NCBI RefSeq assembly: GCF_030816195.1
Contig: NZ_JAUSXS010000001.1
Location: 2,131,501 to 2,195,500 of the forward strand
From: Pseudomonas sp. W4I3
GTDB taxonomy: Bacteria; Pseudomonadota; Gammaproteobacteria; Pseudomonadales; Pseudomonadaceae
DNA: 64,000 bases
Reading direction: 5' to 3'
Of this stretch, positions 8,453-15,952 are shown one piece after another; within the stretch, counting starts at the first letter, position 1, and each line of letters starts with the position of its first letter. A program made the position numbers and the translations under genes. The notes below the pieces were generated by a model that saw only the letters and a program-made list of their open reading frames with translations, was not told where the DNA came from and searched no databases.

Positions 8453-8873
8453 AGGCCTGGTTCAAATCGGTTTTGTGCTGGGCAGCGTCGGCGGCGGGGC
8501 CACTGCTGCTGTAGGGGTTCAAGCCGCCGGCTTTGCCGATATCGCGATATTCCTGGCGCAGTTTTTCAAGCTCTTTACGGTCCAGGCCGTCCAGGCTCAA
8601 CACGGCGTTCTGCGCATCCTTGGACACACGCAACAACTCGTCGATCTTGATGTGCAGGATGTCATTGTCGCGGTTCTGGGTGTTCTGGATCAGGAACACC
8701 ATCAGGAAGGTGATGATGGTGGTCGAGGTGTTGATGATCAGTTGCCAGGTGTCGTTGTAGTGAAAGTACGGCCCGCTCAGGCTCCACGCCAGGATCAATG
8801 CCACCGCCGTGTAGAACGTCCGGGGGCTCCCGGCCCAGCGCGAAAGGGTTTGGGAGACTGCGGAGAATTTCAT
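8451..8873 (-). CDS. Low-affinity iron permease family protein
   Basis: 140 residues from the ATG at 8873; a TTG five codons upstream would extend it, but the GAGGA ribosome-binding site lies within that extension. The protein has two hydrophobic segments (about 20-40 and 45-65) with TWQLIINTSTTIITFLMVFLIQNTQNRD, the signature of the low-affinity iron permease family (related to yeast Fet4). A hydrophilic helix with LDGLDRKELEKLRQEYRDIG follows. Bacterial members are small inner-membrane proteins whose transport role is not established. It appears monocistronic and has no visible Fur site. Confidence 0.8.
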   Translation of the reverse strand: MKFSAVSQTLSRWAGSPRTFYTAVALILAWSLSGPYFHYNDTWQLIINTSTTIITFLMVFLIQNTQNRDNDILHIKIDELLRVSKDAQNAVLSLDGLDRKELEKLRQEYRDIGKAGGLNPYSSSGPAADAAQHKTDLNQA

Positions 8874-8990
8874 GACCGTTTTCCTCAAAAGGGGGGTGAT
8901 GAAAATACTGACCGCAGGCCGTCGCTGAAATTTCTTTTTACAACTTAATCTTCGGACGAGAGACTTCGAGTCTTACCCGCAATGCCGCCG

Positions 8991-9491
8991 TCAGAACGGC
9001 ATTTTTACCTGACTGCGGTCCTCAAGCGTCAACAGATACTGCTTAGCCTCAAGCCCTCCGGCGAACCCGGTCAGCCCGCCCGAAGCCCCCACCACTCGGT
9101 GACACGGTGCGATGATTGAAATCGGATTACGCCCATTCGCCGCGCCGACCGCGCGCACGGCTTTGGGGTTGCCGATCTGCTGGGCTATCTGGCTGTAGCT
9201 GCGGGTTTCGCCGAAGGGAATGGTCAGCAGCGCCTGCCAGACTTGTTTCTGAAAGTCGGTGCCGGCGAAGTCCAGCTCCAGCTCGAACTGGCGGCGTGTT
9301 CCGGCGAAGTATTGCGTCAGTTGACGTTCGGCTTCCACTAACACCGGGTTGTGATTGGCCTCGAGCCGTTCACCCAGGCGCACACGGTTGGCGCGCTCTG
9401 TTTCCCAGAGGATGGCGCCAAGTTTGCCCTGGCGCGCCACCAGGGTGAGTTCGCCGACAGGGGAGGGCATCAGTTTGTACTCGTAGTGCAT
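8991..9491 (-). CDS. ogt: Methylated-DNA--protein-cysteine methyltransferase
   Basis: 166 residues. The active-site motif PCHRVVG places the methyl-accepting cysteine at residue 130, and GAANGRNPISII precedes it as in Ogt/AGT proteins. It removes the methyl group from O6-methylguanine (and O4-methylthymine in Ogt) by irreversible transfer to itself. There is no N-terminal Ada zinc domain, so this is the stand-alone constitutive type. The ATG at 9491 follows an AGGAG site; the longer frame from 9518 lacks one. The gene is monocistronic. Confidence 0.93.
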   Translation of the reverse strand: MHYEYKLMPSPVGELTLVARQGKLGAILWETERANRVRLGERLEANHNPVLVEAERQLTQYFAGTRRQFELELDFAGTDFQKQVWQALLTIPFGETRSYSQIAQQIGNPKAVRAVGAANGRNPISIIAPCHRVVGASGGLTGFAGGLEAKQYLLTLEDRSQVKMPF

Positions 9492-9586
9492 GAGCGGGCT
9501 CCTCGAAGGAATGTGCAAGCGTACAACGCCACTGTAGGCCCGTCAGCGTATGTGCAAACTACGTTTCTTGCGCTCGAATTCTCGGA

Positions 9587-9608
9587 TCGTTCCCACGCGT
9601 GGGAACGA
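9587..9608. repeat. 22-bp perfect palindrome of the dispersed GTTCCCACGCG...CGTGGGAAC type
   Basis: TCGTTCCCACG followed by CGTGGGAACGA is a perfect inverted repeat lying between ogt and the DUF6482 gene. Very similar sequences with a few bases between the arms recur in intergenic regions of P. fluorescens-group genomes. Here the central spacer is missing. It may act as a small terminator or mobile repeat. Confidence 0.7.
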
Positions 9609-9624
9609 GCAAGCGTGGTTAGTC

Positions 9625-9930
9625 CTAAAGAACCGAATTCAGCGAAAACGGAATGCGCAACCCACCAATCGGCCCTTCGCGGACCCCGCACATCTCATCG
9701 TGCACGCTGTGTTGCACCAGCACGCAGGGAAACGCGGGCAACCCATGCAGCAGGTCGCGCAAGTGAGTGGTGGAGCGGATGCGCAGCGGCTGTTGATCAT
9801 CGCCCAGCAGCGTCTTCTCGACGCTGTCCAGCCGGACCCGCGCCAGGTAAAAGCCGCCCTCCAGCGAAAGCAACTGCAGCTCGGTGATATGTCCCTTCAC
9901 GGCCAGCTCGGTGAGCATTTGCACGTTCAT
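9625..9930 (-). CDS. DUF6482 family small protein
   Basis: 101 residues, no signal peptide or membrane segment. The pattern LQLLSLEGGFYLARVRLD, a central RIRSTTHLRDLLHGLPAFPCVLVQHSVHDEM and the C-terminal MCGVREGPIGGLRI fit the DUF6482 proteins of Pseudomonas, whose function is unknown. A GAGGGGCG ribosome-binding site lies before the ATG. It starts 22 bp downstream of the DUF3833 lipoprotein gene on the same strand, so the two probably share the promoter, and the putative light-response operator, at 10531. Confidence 0.75.
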   Translation of the reverse strand: MNVQMLTELAVKGHITELQLLSLEGGFYLARVRLDSVEKTLLGDDQQPLRIRSTTHLRDLLHGLPAFPCVLVQHSVHDEMCGVREGPIGGLRIPFSLNSVL

Positions 9931-9951
9931 GACTCGCCCCTCATTCAGTGT

Positions 9952-10476
9952 TTACTGACGCCGAAAAAACAACGTGACCTGACCCCATTCGACGCCGAAC
10001 TTGGACATGCTCGAACGGTTGATCAAAGTGTCTTCGTCCATCAGGTACATCCAGTCGTCAAAGCTGACTTCGTACACCGAACCGTCTACCGGCAGGTTGA
10101 GCCGGTAGCGCCACCGCAGCGCGTTGCCGGCCACTTCGCCGATGGCCTCGCCCACCACATCTCCAGCCCGCCCACGCCAGCGGTTCGGGCCATCGGGCGT
10201 GAGCGTCCATACCCGACGCTGACGTGTGCCGTCGCTGTACAGAAAGCGTTCGTCGAGAATCAGATTATTGCCCTCGCGCCAGCTGGCAATATCCACTTCA
10301 AAGCGCTTGGCCACTTCGCCGGAACGCTTTTCGAAGATGCCCCAGGCCTTGACCGGTTTACTGAAGAAGCGCTCAAGGTCCAGGGACGGTTGCTGGTCGG
10401 CGTAGTGCTCGACGCCGACGCCAGTGCAACTGCACAGGCTCAGCATCAAGAACAGTGAAGCCAGAAGACGTAGCAT
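9952..10476 (-). CDS. DUF3833 lipoprotein
   Basis: 174 residues beginning with a lipoprotein signal (LLASLFLMLSLCSC, lipobox Cys near residue 17). The mature domain has the DUF3833 features: LDLERFFSKPVKAWGIFEKRSG, DERFLYSDGTRQRRVWTL, and DGSVYEVSFDDWMYLMDE. The family is of unknown function; in other pseudomonads a member sits in the cyclopropane/furan fatty acid locus. It is the first gene of a likely two-gene unit with DUF6482. A TGTACA-N12-TGTACA repeat sits about 55 bp upstream of its start, where a MerR-type activator would bind. Confidence 0.88.
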   Translation of the reverse strand: MLRLLASLFLMLSLCSCTGVGVEHYADQQPSLDLERFFSKPVKAWGIFEKRSGEVAKRFEVDIASWREGNNLILDERFLYSDGTRQRRVWTLTPDGPNRWRGRAGDVVGEAIGEVAGNALRWRYRLNLPVDGSVYEVSFDDWMYLMDEDTLINRSSMSKFGVEWGQVTLFFRRQ

Positions 10477-10530
10477 GGCCCTGCTCCTCGATCGCGCCAG
10501 GCGGAGTGTCCGCGCTCAAGTTTTAATACT

Positions 10531-10554
10531 TGTACATATTTTAAGATTTGTACA
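10531..10554 (-). promoter_or_regulatory. Putative PplR/LitR (B12-dependent light regulator) operator
   Basis: Two TGTACA hexamers are separated by exactly 12 bp (10531-10536 and 10549-10554), upstream of the DUF3833-DUF6482 genes on the minus strand. The spacing and sequence fit T(G/A)TACA-N12-TGTA(C/T)A, the direct repeat reported for PplR1 of P. putida KT2440. An AT-rich AGTATTAAAA follows on the gene side and could supply the -10 region. The match is seen directly; regulation by light is inferred, and no litR gene is in the window. Confidence 0.55.
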
Positions 10555-10607
10555 GGTTTGCTCGGCGGCGAGGAGACAGGTGTCATCGGTAGCTGAACGA
10601 CGGCCAT

Positions 10608-10635
10608 AAAAAAACCGGCCACCAGGGGCCGGTTT
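10608..10635 (-). terminator. Intrinsic terminator of the tRNA-Gly transcript
   Basis: On the minus strand a GAAACCGGCC/GGCCGGTTT stem with a 6-nt loop is followed by a run of eight T. It lies about 50 bp after the 3' end of tRNA-Gly and clearly terminates it. Confidence 0.85.
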
Positions 10636-10683
10636 CTTATGCATCCCGTGTCCGCCAGGGCGTGACAGGAAAGCCAATGTGAG

Positions 10684-10757
10684 TGGAGCGGGTAGAGGGA
10701 ATCGAACCCTCAACTAAAGCTTGGGAAGCTTTCGTTTTACCACTAAACTATACCCGC
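10684..10757 (-). tRNA. tRNA-Gly (anticodon TCC)
   Basis: Read on the minus strand, a 7-bp acceptor stem GCGGGTA/TACCCGC encloses a D-arm (TAGTTTAGTGGTAAAA), an anticodon loop CTTCCCA with anticodon TCC, and a T-arm with GGTTCGATTCC. The sequence ends with discriminator T and an encoded CCA. Length is 74 nt. It reads GGA/GGG glycine codons. It has its own downstream terminator at 10608 and lies alone between DUF3833 and phaG. Confidence 0.95.
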
Positions 10758-10855
10758 TCAAAGCGGCTGACTTTGTACCAGATGTTCACCTGGATTTGAA
10801 GTTTTTCTTCGAAAAAATCGCAAGTTGCGCCCGCACCCTCCGCCGATAAGCGGTG

Positions 10856-10883
10856 CCACTGCAGGAACCTGCTCCTACAGTGG
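10856..10883. repeat. REP-like inverted repeat
   Basis: CACTGCAGGAACCTGCTCCTACAGTG forms an imperfect hairpin between tRNA-Gly and phaG. TGTAGGAGC-type arms recur in this window (17917 and 18008) and are typical of Pseudomonas REP sequences. Lying just past the phaG stop, it may also end phaG transcription. Confidence 0.5.
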
Positions 10884-10891
10884 GCCTCACT

Positions 10892-11777
10892 TCAGACCGC
10901 AAATGCATGTTGCGTCTGACCGGGTTGATAGCGTAACCGACTCACCGGTCGCTGCCCCTTCAAGAAACCTACCACTGCCTCCCGACTGTCCCGGCACGCG
11001 GCTTTGTGCTCCATGTCCAGGAAATGCCCCGTGGCCTGGACAGTGCTGAAGCTGCTGTTGGTTATATGCTGCCCAAACAGCCTGGCATCCTGGGCACTGG
11101 TGTACTCGTCCCATTCGCCGTTCACGAACAGCACCGGAATATCGATCTGCCTGGCAGCATTGAGGTAGCACAACCGGTCGCTGTTGAGCACGTGGCTGAT
11201 GTGGAAGTGCATCTGGCCGTATTCGTGCTCGGCCAGGCTGCTCACGTGCTTGTAGTTGAAACGCTTGAACAGTGACGGCAGGTGTTTGCCGATGGTGCTG
11301 TTGACCAGATGGCCGACGCGGTCGCGGTCGAGGTTGCCGAGGTAGTCGACGCCGCGTTCGAGGTAGTCGCGCATGGGCGCGTTGATCACCGGAGAGAACG
11401 AACTGATCACGGCCTTCTCAACGCGTTGCGGGCGTTGGGCGAGGGCGAGCAGGGTAGCGGCACCCGCCCCACGAGAAGGAGAGCACGTGTTCGGCGGCAA
11501 AGCGGTCGATCAGCTCCAGCAGGATCTGGCCTTCGACTTCCTTGGTCAGCATCCGCTCGTGGCGGTTGTGGATTTTGGAGCGGCCGGCGTAGGGCTGGTC
11601 GTACAACACCACATTGAACTGCGGGTACAGGCTTTTTACGGTCTGGGCGAAAGAGGCCGTGGTGGCCATCGAGCCGTTGACCAGGATGATGGTCTTTTCA
11701 GCGGCATCCGCGCGATAGAACTCCGTGTAAACCCGGTACTGACCCTGTATATCCAACACAGCGATTTCTGGCCTCAT
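10892..11777 (-). pseudogene. phaG: phaG (3-hydroxyacyl-ACP thioesterase/transacylase), single-base frameshift
   Basis: Start ATG at 11777 after an AGGAG site. The two halves together give 294 residues, matching PhaG, which links fatty acid synthesis to medium-chain PHA by releasing 3-hydroxyacyl chains from ACP. The N-terminal half begins MRPEIAVLDIQGQYRVYT and ends at the nucleophile motif SFSWGG; the C-terminal half resumes at ATLLALAQRP and runs to QTQHAFAV. It is an alpha/beta hydrolase related to RhlA, and the catalytic Asp (NGEWDEYT) and His (GHFLDME) are present. One extra G in GGCGGGTGCC (around 11463-11465) breaks the frame just after the nucleophile elbow. It is inactive if real, but may be a consensus error. 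Confidence 0.85.
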
Positions 11778-12081
11778 GTCGTAAGACTCCTGGCAAGCGG
11801 GTAGGGCGCGCAAACAACTTTGCACGAGCTTTATGACAGGTAGGCATACGCCTGGAAGATGAGCGCCCATGTCGGTCCGATTGCGGCAGGCCGACAGCGG
11901 TTGTCAGGGCGGGTGGTTTGCCGGGAAAGCCCGTTGATCAAGCGCGGGCGGGGCAAGGTGTTTCTTGGAGGTTATAGGTGACTCGCCGGTCATGGCTGAA
12001 CGGTTGAAGTTGATTCAAGCACAGACTCGGCAGGCCGCAAGCTGCTTGGCTGGGTTTTCGCTGCCAGCGGCTGAACGGTCG
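11778..12081. other. Intergenic region upstream of phaG; no gene seen
   Basis: About 300 bp separates phaG from rsuA (both minus strand). It should contain the phaG promoter. I see no confident sigma-54 or sigma-70 element. A CCGCAAGCTGCTTGGC...GCTGCCAGCGG stretch at 12035-12072 forms a loose inverted repeat resembling the AGCTGCAAGC repeats near 715 and 48790. Confidence 0.4.
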
Positions 12082-12774
12082 TCAGACTTGCCGGATTTCG
12101 TCGTCAGTCAGGGCTCGGTACTCACCTGGCGCAAGAGACGTATCCAGTTGCAGCGGCCCCATGCGCTCACGATGCAACGCGATCACCTTGTTATCGAAGT
12201 GCCCGAACATGCGTTTGACCTGGTGATAACGGCCTTCGATGATGCTCAACCGCGCCGTGTTCGGCCCCAGTAATGCCAGTTCGGCGGGTTGGGTGGTGAG
12301 GTCTTCGAATGCGAAGTACAGGCCAGCCTTGAAGGTCTCTGCGTACTCGGGGCCGATTGGCTGCTCTGTTTCCACGCGGTAGACCTTGGGCAGCTTGGTG
12401 GACGGTTGGGTCAGGCGCCGCGACCACTGCCCATCGTTGGTGATCAAGATCAGCCCGGTGGTGTTGTAATCCAGACGCCCCGCAATATGCAGCGTGTGTT
12501 TGTCCGGCTCATCGAGCAGGTCGAGCACGGTAGGGTGTTGCGGATCCGAGGTGGCGCTGACGCAGCCTTGTGGCTTATGCAGCATGAAATAGCGCGCCTG
12601 TGTGCCGGCCTGTAGCATTTCGCCATCCACGCACACCCGGCTGAACGCACGTACTTCATGGTGGGGATCACTGACTGTCACACCGTCAACGCTGACGCGA
12701 CGCTCCACCAACAGCAGCCGTACCTGCTTGCGATTGAATCGCGGCAGGTTGCTGAGAAACCGATCAACGCGCAT
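12082..12774 (-). CDS. rsuA: 16S rRNA pseudouridine(516) synthase
   Basis: 230 residues. An N-terminal S4 RNA-binding domain (residues 1-45, RVDRFLSNL...RRVSVDG) is followed by the pseudouridine synthase domain with GRLDYNTTGL, which places the catalytic Asp at residue 102, as in E. coli RsuA. KVYRVE and EGRYHQVKRMFGHF are the other family motifs. It isomerises U516 of 16S rRNA during small-subunit assembly. The ATG at 12774 starts directly at the S4 domain; the frame extends upstream, but that part overlaps the CWC-family gene and has no homology I recognise. Confidence 0.92.
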   Translation of the reverse strand: MRVDRFLSNLPRFNRKQVRLLLVERRVSVDGVTVSDPHHEVRAFSRVCVDGEMLQAGTQARYFMLHKPQGCVSATSDPQHPTVLDLLDEPDKHTLHIAGRLDYNTTGLILITNDGQWSRRLTQPSTKLPKVYRVETEQPIGPEYAETFKAGLYFAFEDLTTQPAELALLGPNTARLSIIEGRYHQVKRMFGHFDNKVIALHRERMGPLQLDTSLAPGEYRALTDDEIRQV

Positions 12775-12976
12775 CAGGGGTTCGCAACTGCTCGTCCACT
12801 TGGGCGCAACGCGGGCACAGGCAGGCCTTATTACGCAGTTCGTCAGGTAGCGCCTGAAGTACTGCCGGGTCGATGCTGACACTGAAGCACCAGCACGCCC
12901 GGTCAGCCGTACGTGGGTCGGCCAGGGTGCAGTCGTTGACGGCGCCGCAAGCGGGGCAAAGTGTGGGTGTGGTCAT
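12764..12976 (-). CDS. Cysteine-rich CWC family protein
   Basis: 70 residues with CPACG near the start, an ACWCFS centre and CLCPRC near the end, the cysteine pattern of the CWC family (probably a small zinc-binding protein). The start is the ATG at 12976 (MTTPTLCPACG). Its last 11 bases overlap the rsuA start, indicating translational coupling. The function of the family is unknown; its frequent pairing with rsuA in pseudomonads, as I recall it, would suggest a link to RNA modification. Confidence 0.8.
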   Translation of the reverse strand: MTTPTLCPACGAVNDCTLADPRTADRACWCFSVSIDPAVLQALPDELRNKACLCPRCAQVDEQLRTPDAR

Positions 12977-13046
12977 GGCAGGGTCGGGCTGTATCAGAAG
13001 GTGTGCGTGGCCTTGCACGATACAGCGCCGACCTGCGGCGGGCTAC

Positions 13047-14670
13047 TTACAGTTTGAACTTGCTGACCAGCACGCTGAACGAGGTAGCCAGGCGCGACAG
13101 GTCCTGACTTGAGGCGTTGGTTTGATGCGCGCCGGCGGCGGTCTGGGTCGACAGGTCCTGGATATTGAGCAGGTTGCGGTCGACTTCACGCGCAACCTGG
13201 GCCTGTTCCTCCGACGCGGAAGCGATCACCAGGTTGCGTTCGTTGATCATCGCCACGCTGGCGGTGATACGTTCCAGCGCTTGGCCGGCGTTCTGCGCCA
13301 TCGCCTGGGTGTTATTGGCCCAGTTCAGGCTCTTGTTCATCGCGGCGACAGCTTCATCGGCACCGATCTGCACGTTACCGATCATTTTTTCAATGTCCAC
13401 CGTGGACACCTGGGTGCGATGGGCCAGTGCCCGAACTTCATCGGCGACCACCGCAAACCCGCGGCCCCTGCTCACCTGCACGGGCTGCCTCGATCGCGGC
13501 GTTCAGGGCCAGCAGGTTGGTTTGGTCGGCAATCCCACGGATGACATCAATCACCTTGCCGATCTCCCGTACCTGGTTGGCAAGACCCTCCACCGACTGC
13601 GTCGAATCGGTGATCTCCACCACCATCGAATTCATGCCGGAGACGGCCTGTGCCACTTGCGCTCGACCCTCCTCGGCTTCGGTGGTGGCCTGGTTTGATG
13701 CTTGCGAGGTAGACACCGCGTTGCCGGCCACTTCGTCGACGGCTGCGGTCATCTGGTTCACCGCCGTGGCGGCTTGTTGAATTTCGTCATTCTGACGGGT
13801 CAGGCCGCGGGTGCTTTCTTCAGTAACCGCGCTGAGTTCCTCGGCTGCGGAAGCCAGTTGATCGGAGGCGTTGGCGATCTCCAGCAGGGTATGCTTCAAG
13901 CCACCCTGCATGTCTGACAGTGCCATCAGCAATTGCCCGGCTTCATCGGTGCGCTCAGTGGTAATGGCCTGGGTCAGGTCGCCCCCGGCGATACGTTGTG
14001 CGCTTGTTACGGCCTGGGCGATAGGGCGCGTGATCAGGCGCGTAATCAGCGTGCCGACGATGAGGGCGATGATGAAGGCCAGAACGATGCCGCTGATCAT
14101 CCAGGTAAGCGCACTGTTGCGCAGTGCCTGGGCGGCGACTGCGCCTTCGTTGATCTGGCGGCTGTTGGAGTCGACCATGATGCGGATCAGTTCGCGGGCC
14201 TGGCGGAACAGCTCATTATTGGTGGTGTTGAGCTCCGCGCGGGCCTGGTCGACCTGGCCCTTGTCGAGCATCGTCAGCACACGCTCGGAGCTACTGAGGT
14301 AGGTCGGCCAGACCTGGTCGAACTTGTCACCCGCCACTCGTTCATCCTCTTCCAGTGGCGTTGCGCGGTAGGCCGCGTATGCCGTCTGGCTGCGCTTGAG
14401 TTCGTTGGCGATGTCCTGGCGCACGCGGTCGCGGTCTTGCTGGCTGACGTGGCCGTTATCGGCATCCAGTAACCGGTACAAGCCTCGGTTGTGGGCGACC
14501 ACGCCGTTGAGGGTGGCGGCGGTGTTGCCCACGGACACCAGGTTGTTGGAAAACGTGGATTCCAGGGCTGTAGAGAGCCGGACAACCCCTTTGATGCCCA
14601 GCAGGCCCACCCCTAGGGTGACCATGGCACACAGGAAAAATGAGAGCAGCAGTTTGGCGGAGATTTTCAT
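13047..14670 (-). CDS. Methyl-accepting chemotaxis protein, interrupted by a single-base frameshift
   Basis: Reading through one extra G gives 540 residues. Order: N-terminal membrane helix (8-30), periplasmic four-helix ligand domain (about 31-185, with [11 protein letters not shown]), second membrane helix (about 188-210), HAMP (211-265), and a long coiled-coil signalling domain. The highly conserved hairpin tip should read [18 protein letters not shown]. The frame breaks exactly there because CAGGGCCGCGG is written CAGGGGCCGCGG (about 13463-13467). Both halves are otherwise intact and methylation-helix-like. If the extra base is real, the receptor loses its CheA/CheW contact and is dead. 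It belongs to the McpS/Tar-like 4HB class; no ligand can be assigned. Confidence 0.85.
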
Positions 14671-14967
14671 GGCGCGAATCCGACGATAGGGAGCGGGAAG
14701 GGCACACTAGGGCCTCCCTGGCATTGTGCAGTATCACAATGACATCATCCAGGCCGGCAAAGTTTCTCTTCGACGAAAATGGCTGAAACGATACAGCCCG
14801 CGTTGGCGCCCAGGGCCACGTGAGAGGGCCTGCGCGTTGATGTATCAAGTTGTTACTAAAACGCACCAGATGTTGTTTTTGATGTCAGATATTTCGTCAT
14901 TCGGTGCAAGCTGAATGCCGCTCTCCAGCGTCGCTGGAGGTGCTCTTCCGCGGTCCAGGAGGCCGCC

Positions 14968-15321
14968 ATGTATCGACGACTGCTGCTCACTGCATTACTC
15001 GGCCTGACCCTTTCAGCCTGCGTGCCCTACTACGATGGAGGCGCCACTTACTATCGCTCCGAGGTGTATACCGCACCGGCACCTGCCTATTACTACGGCG
15101 GCCCTCGCTATTACGGGCGCAACTACTACACGCCGGCGCCGCGTTACTATCCGGCCCCGCGCTACTACTCGGCGCCGCGTTATTACCAACCCGCGCCACG
15201 TTATTACCCAAGGTCTGCCTACCGGTCGTATCCGAACCAGGGTTGGGGAGGAGATCGCTGGAGCAATGGCGGTCACGGACGGGGCGGCGAGCGTGGCGGT
15301 GGGCATGGTGGCCACCGCTGA
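14968..15321 (+). CDS. Tyr/Pro-rich repeat lipoprotein
   Basis: 117 residues. A lipoprotein signal (LLTALLGLTLSAC, Cys18) is followed by a region of at least five imperfect copies of an APRYY(x)P unit, then a Gly/His/Arg-rich tail. Low complexity and high Tyr, Pro and Gly content suggest an extended, surface-exposed outer-membrane lipoprotein. No domain is recognised. A strong AGGAGG site precedes the ATG, a CTCCAGC/GCTGGAG hairpin sits at 14923-14939, and an intrinsic terminator follows, so it is a single-gene transcript. Confidence 0.8.
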   Translation: MYRRLLLTALLGLTLSACVPYYDGGATYYRSEVYTAPAPAYYYGGPRYYGRNYYTPAPRYYPAPRYYSAPRYYQPAPRYYPRSAYRSYPNQGWGGDRWSNGGHGRGGERGGGHGGHR

Positions 15322-15338
15322 AGAAAGGCTTTGTACCC

Positions 15339-15366
15339 AGCGGCGCATGATGCGCCGCTTTTTTTC
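15339..15366 (+). terminator. Intrinsic terminator after the Tyr-rich lipoprotein gene
   Basis: AGCGGCGCA and TGCGCCGCT form a 9-bp stem with a 3-nt loop, followed by seven T. Confidence 0.88.
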
Positions 15367-15467
15367 GTCTGTTATTTTTAGATACTGTCAGATTTAACAG
15401 CTATCTTTGCGGCTCAAGATGTATTTCACTGCGCAAAACACGGTGTGCCTGTCGAAGGGAGCCTTCT

Positions 15468-15902
15468 ATGTCCAAACACCTTATTTGTGCGTTTTTATTG
15501 TTCGGCTGCGTCATCGACCAAGTGTGTGCGAAGCAGTTTTGTCCGGACAAATCCATGATCCGCAACGTCAATGGCTACTTTCAATACCAGCGTGATGGAG
15601 TGCTCTGGCAAGGACCCAAGATTGACCCTAACGAATACATAAACGGCTTTCTTGGCGCTGTGTTCGCGCCAGAGAAGGGGGCTGATCGGAAAGTCGGCTA
15701 CGTGGAAAGGTGTGTTTATAAAAACCACCGTGAAGAGCTGGTTGTCCTGCGCCCGTGCTTATCTCGCGGTGTGAACAGCATGTCGCTGACCGATAGTTTG
15801 CATTGGGCGCTCGGCGAGAGTTCATTCGATCAGCCGGTTTATGTGTGCCAGGACAATCAGCCGGATAACTGCGCATTCACGGTCAACGATTCGCGCCTAT
15901 GA
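15468..15902 (+). CDS. Exported protein, possibly DUF3757-like
   Basis: 144 residues with a signal peptide (residues 1-21, ending VCA|KQF). The mature protein has five or more cysteines (FCPDKS, RCVYKN, RPCLSR, VCQDN, NCAF) consistent with disulfides in the periplasm or outside the cell. The opening CPD...I...GYF.Y...G..W.GP resembles small secreted DUF3757 proteins, but the match is by eye only. It is less GC-rich than its neighbours, suggesting recent acquisition. It lies alone after the terminator at 15339. Confidence 0.65.
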   Translation: MSKHLICAFLLFGCVIDQVCAKQFCPDKSMIRNVNGYFQYQRDGVLWQGPKIDPNEYINGFLGAVFAPEKGADRKVGYVERCVYKNHREELVVLRPCLSRGVNSMSLTDSLHWALGESSFDQPVYVCQDNQPDNCAFTVNDSRL

Positions 15903-15952
15903 ACTGTCAATAATCGGATAAGTCTGCCAGAGGATTCCTACCCTCCCAGGCT

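Noticed and set aside
8980..9006. AATGCCG...CGGCATTTTTA hairpin as a terminator for ogt
   Set aside because: The T run is on the plus strand, opposite to ogt, and the stem lies partly in the ogt coding end.
11965..12273. Plus-strand frame between phaG and rsuA
   Set aside because: Most of it is antisense to rsuA and the remainder has no family similarity.
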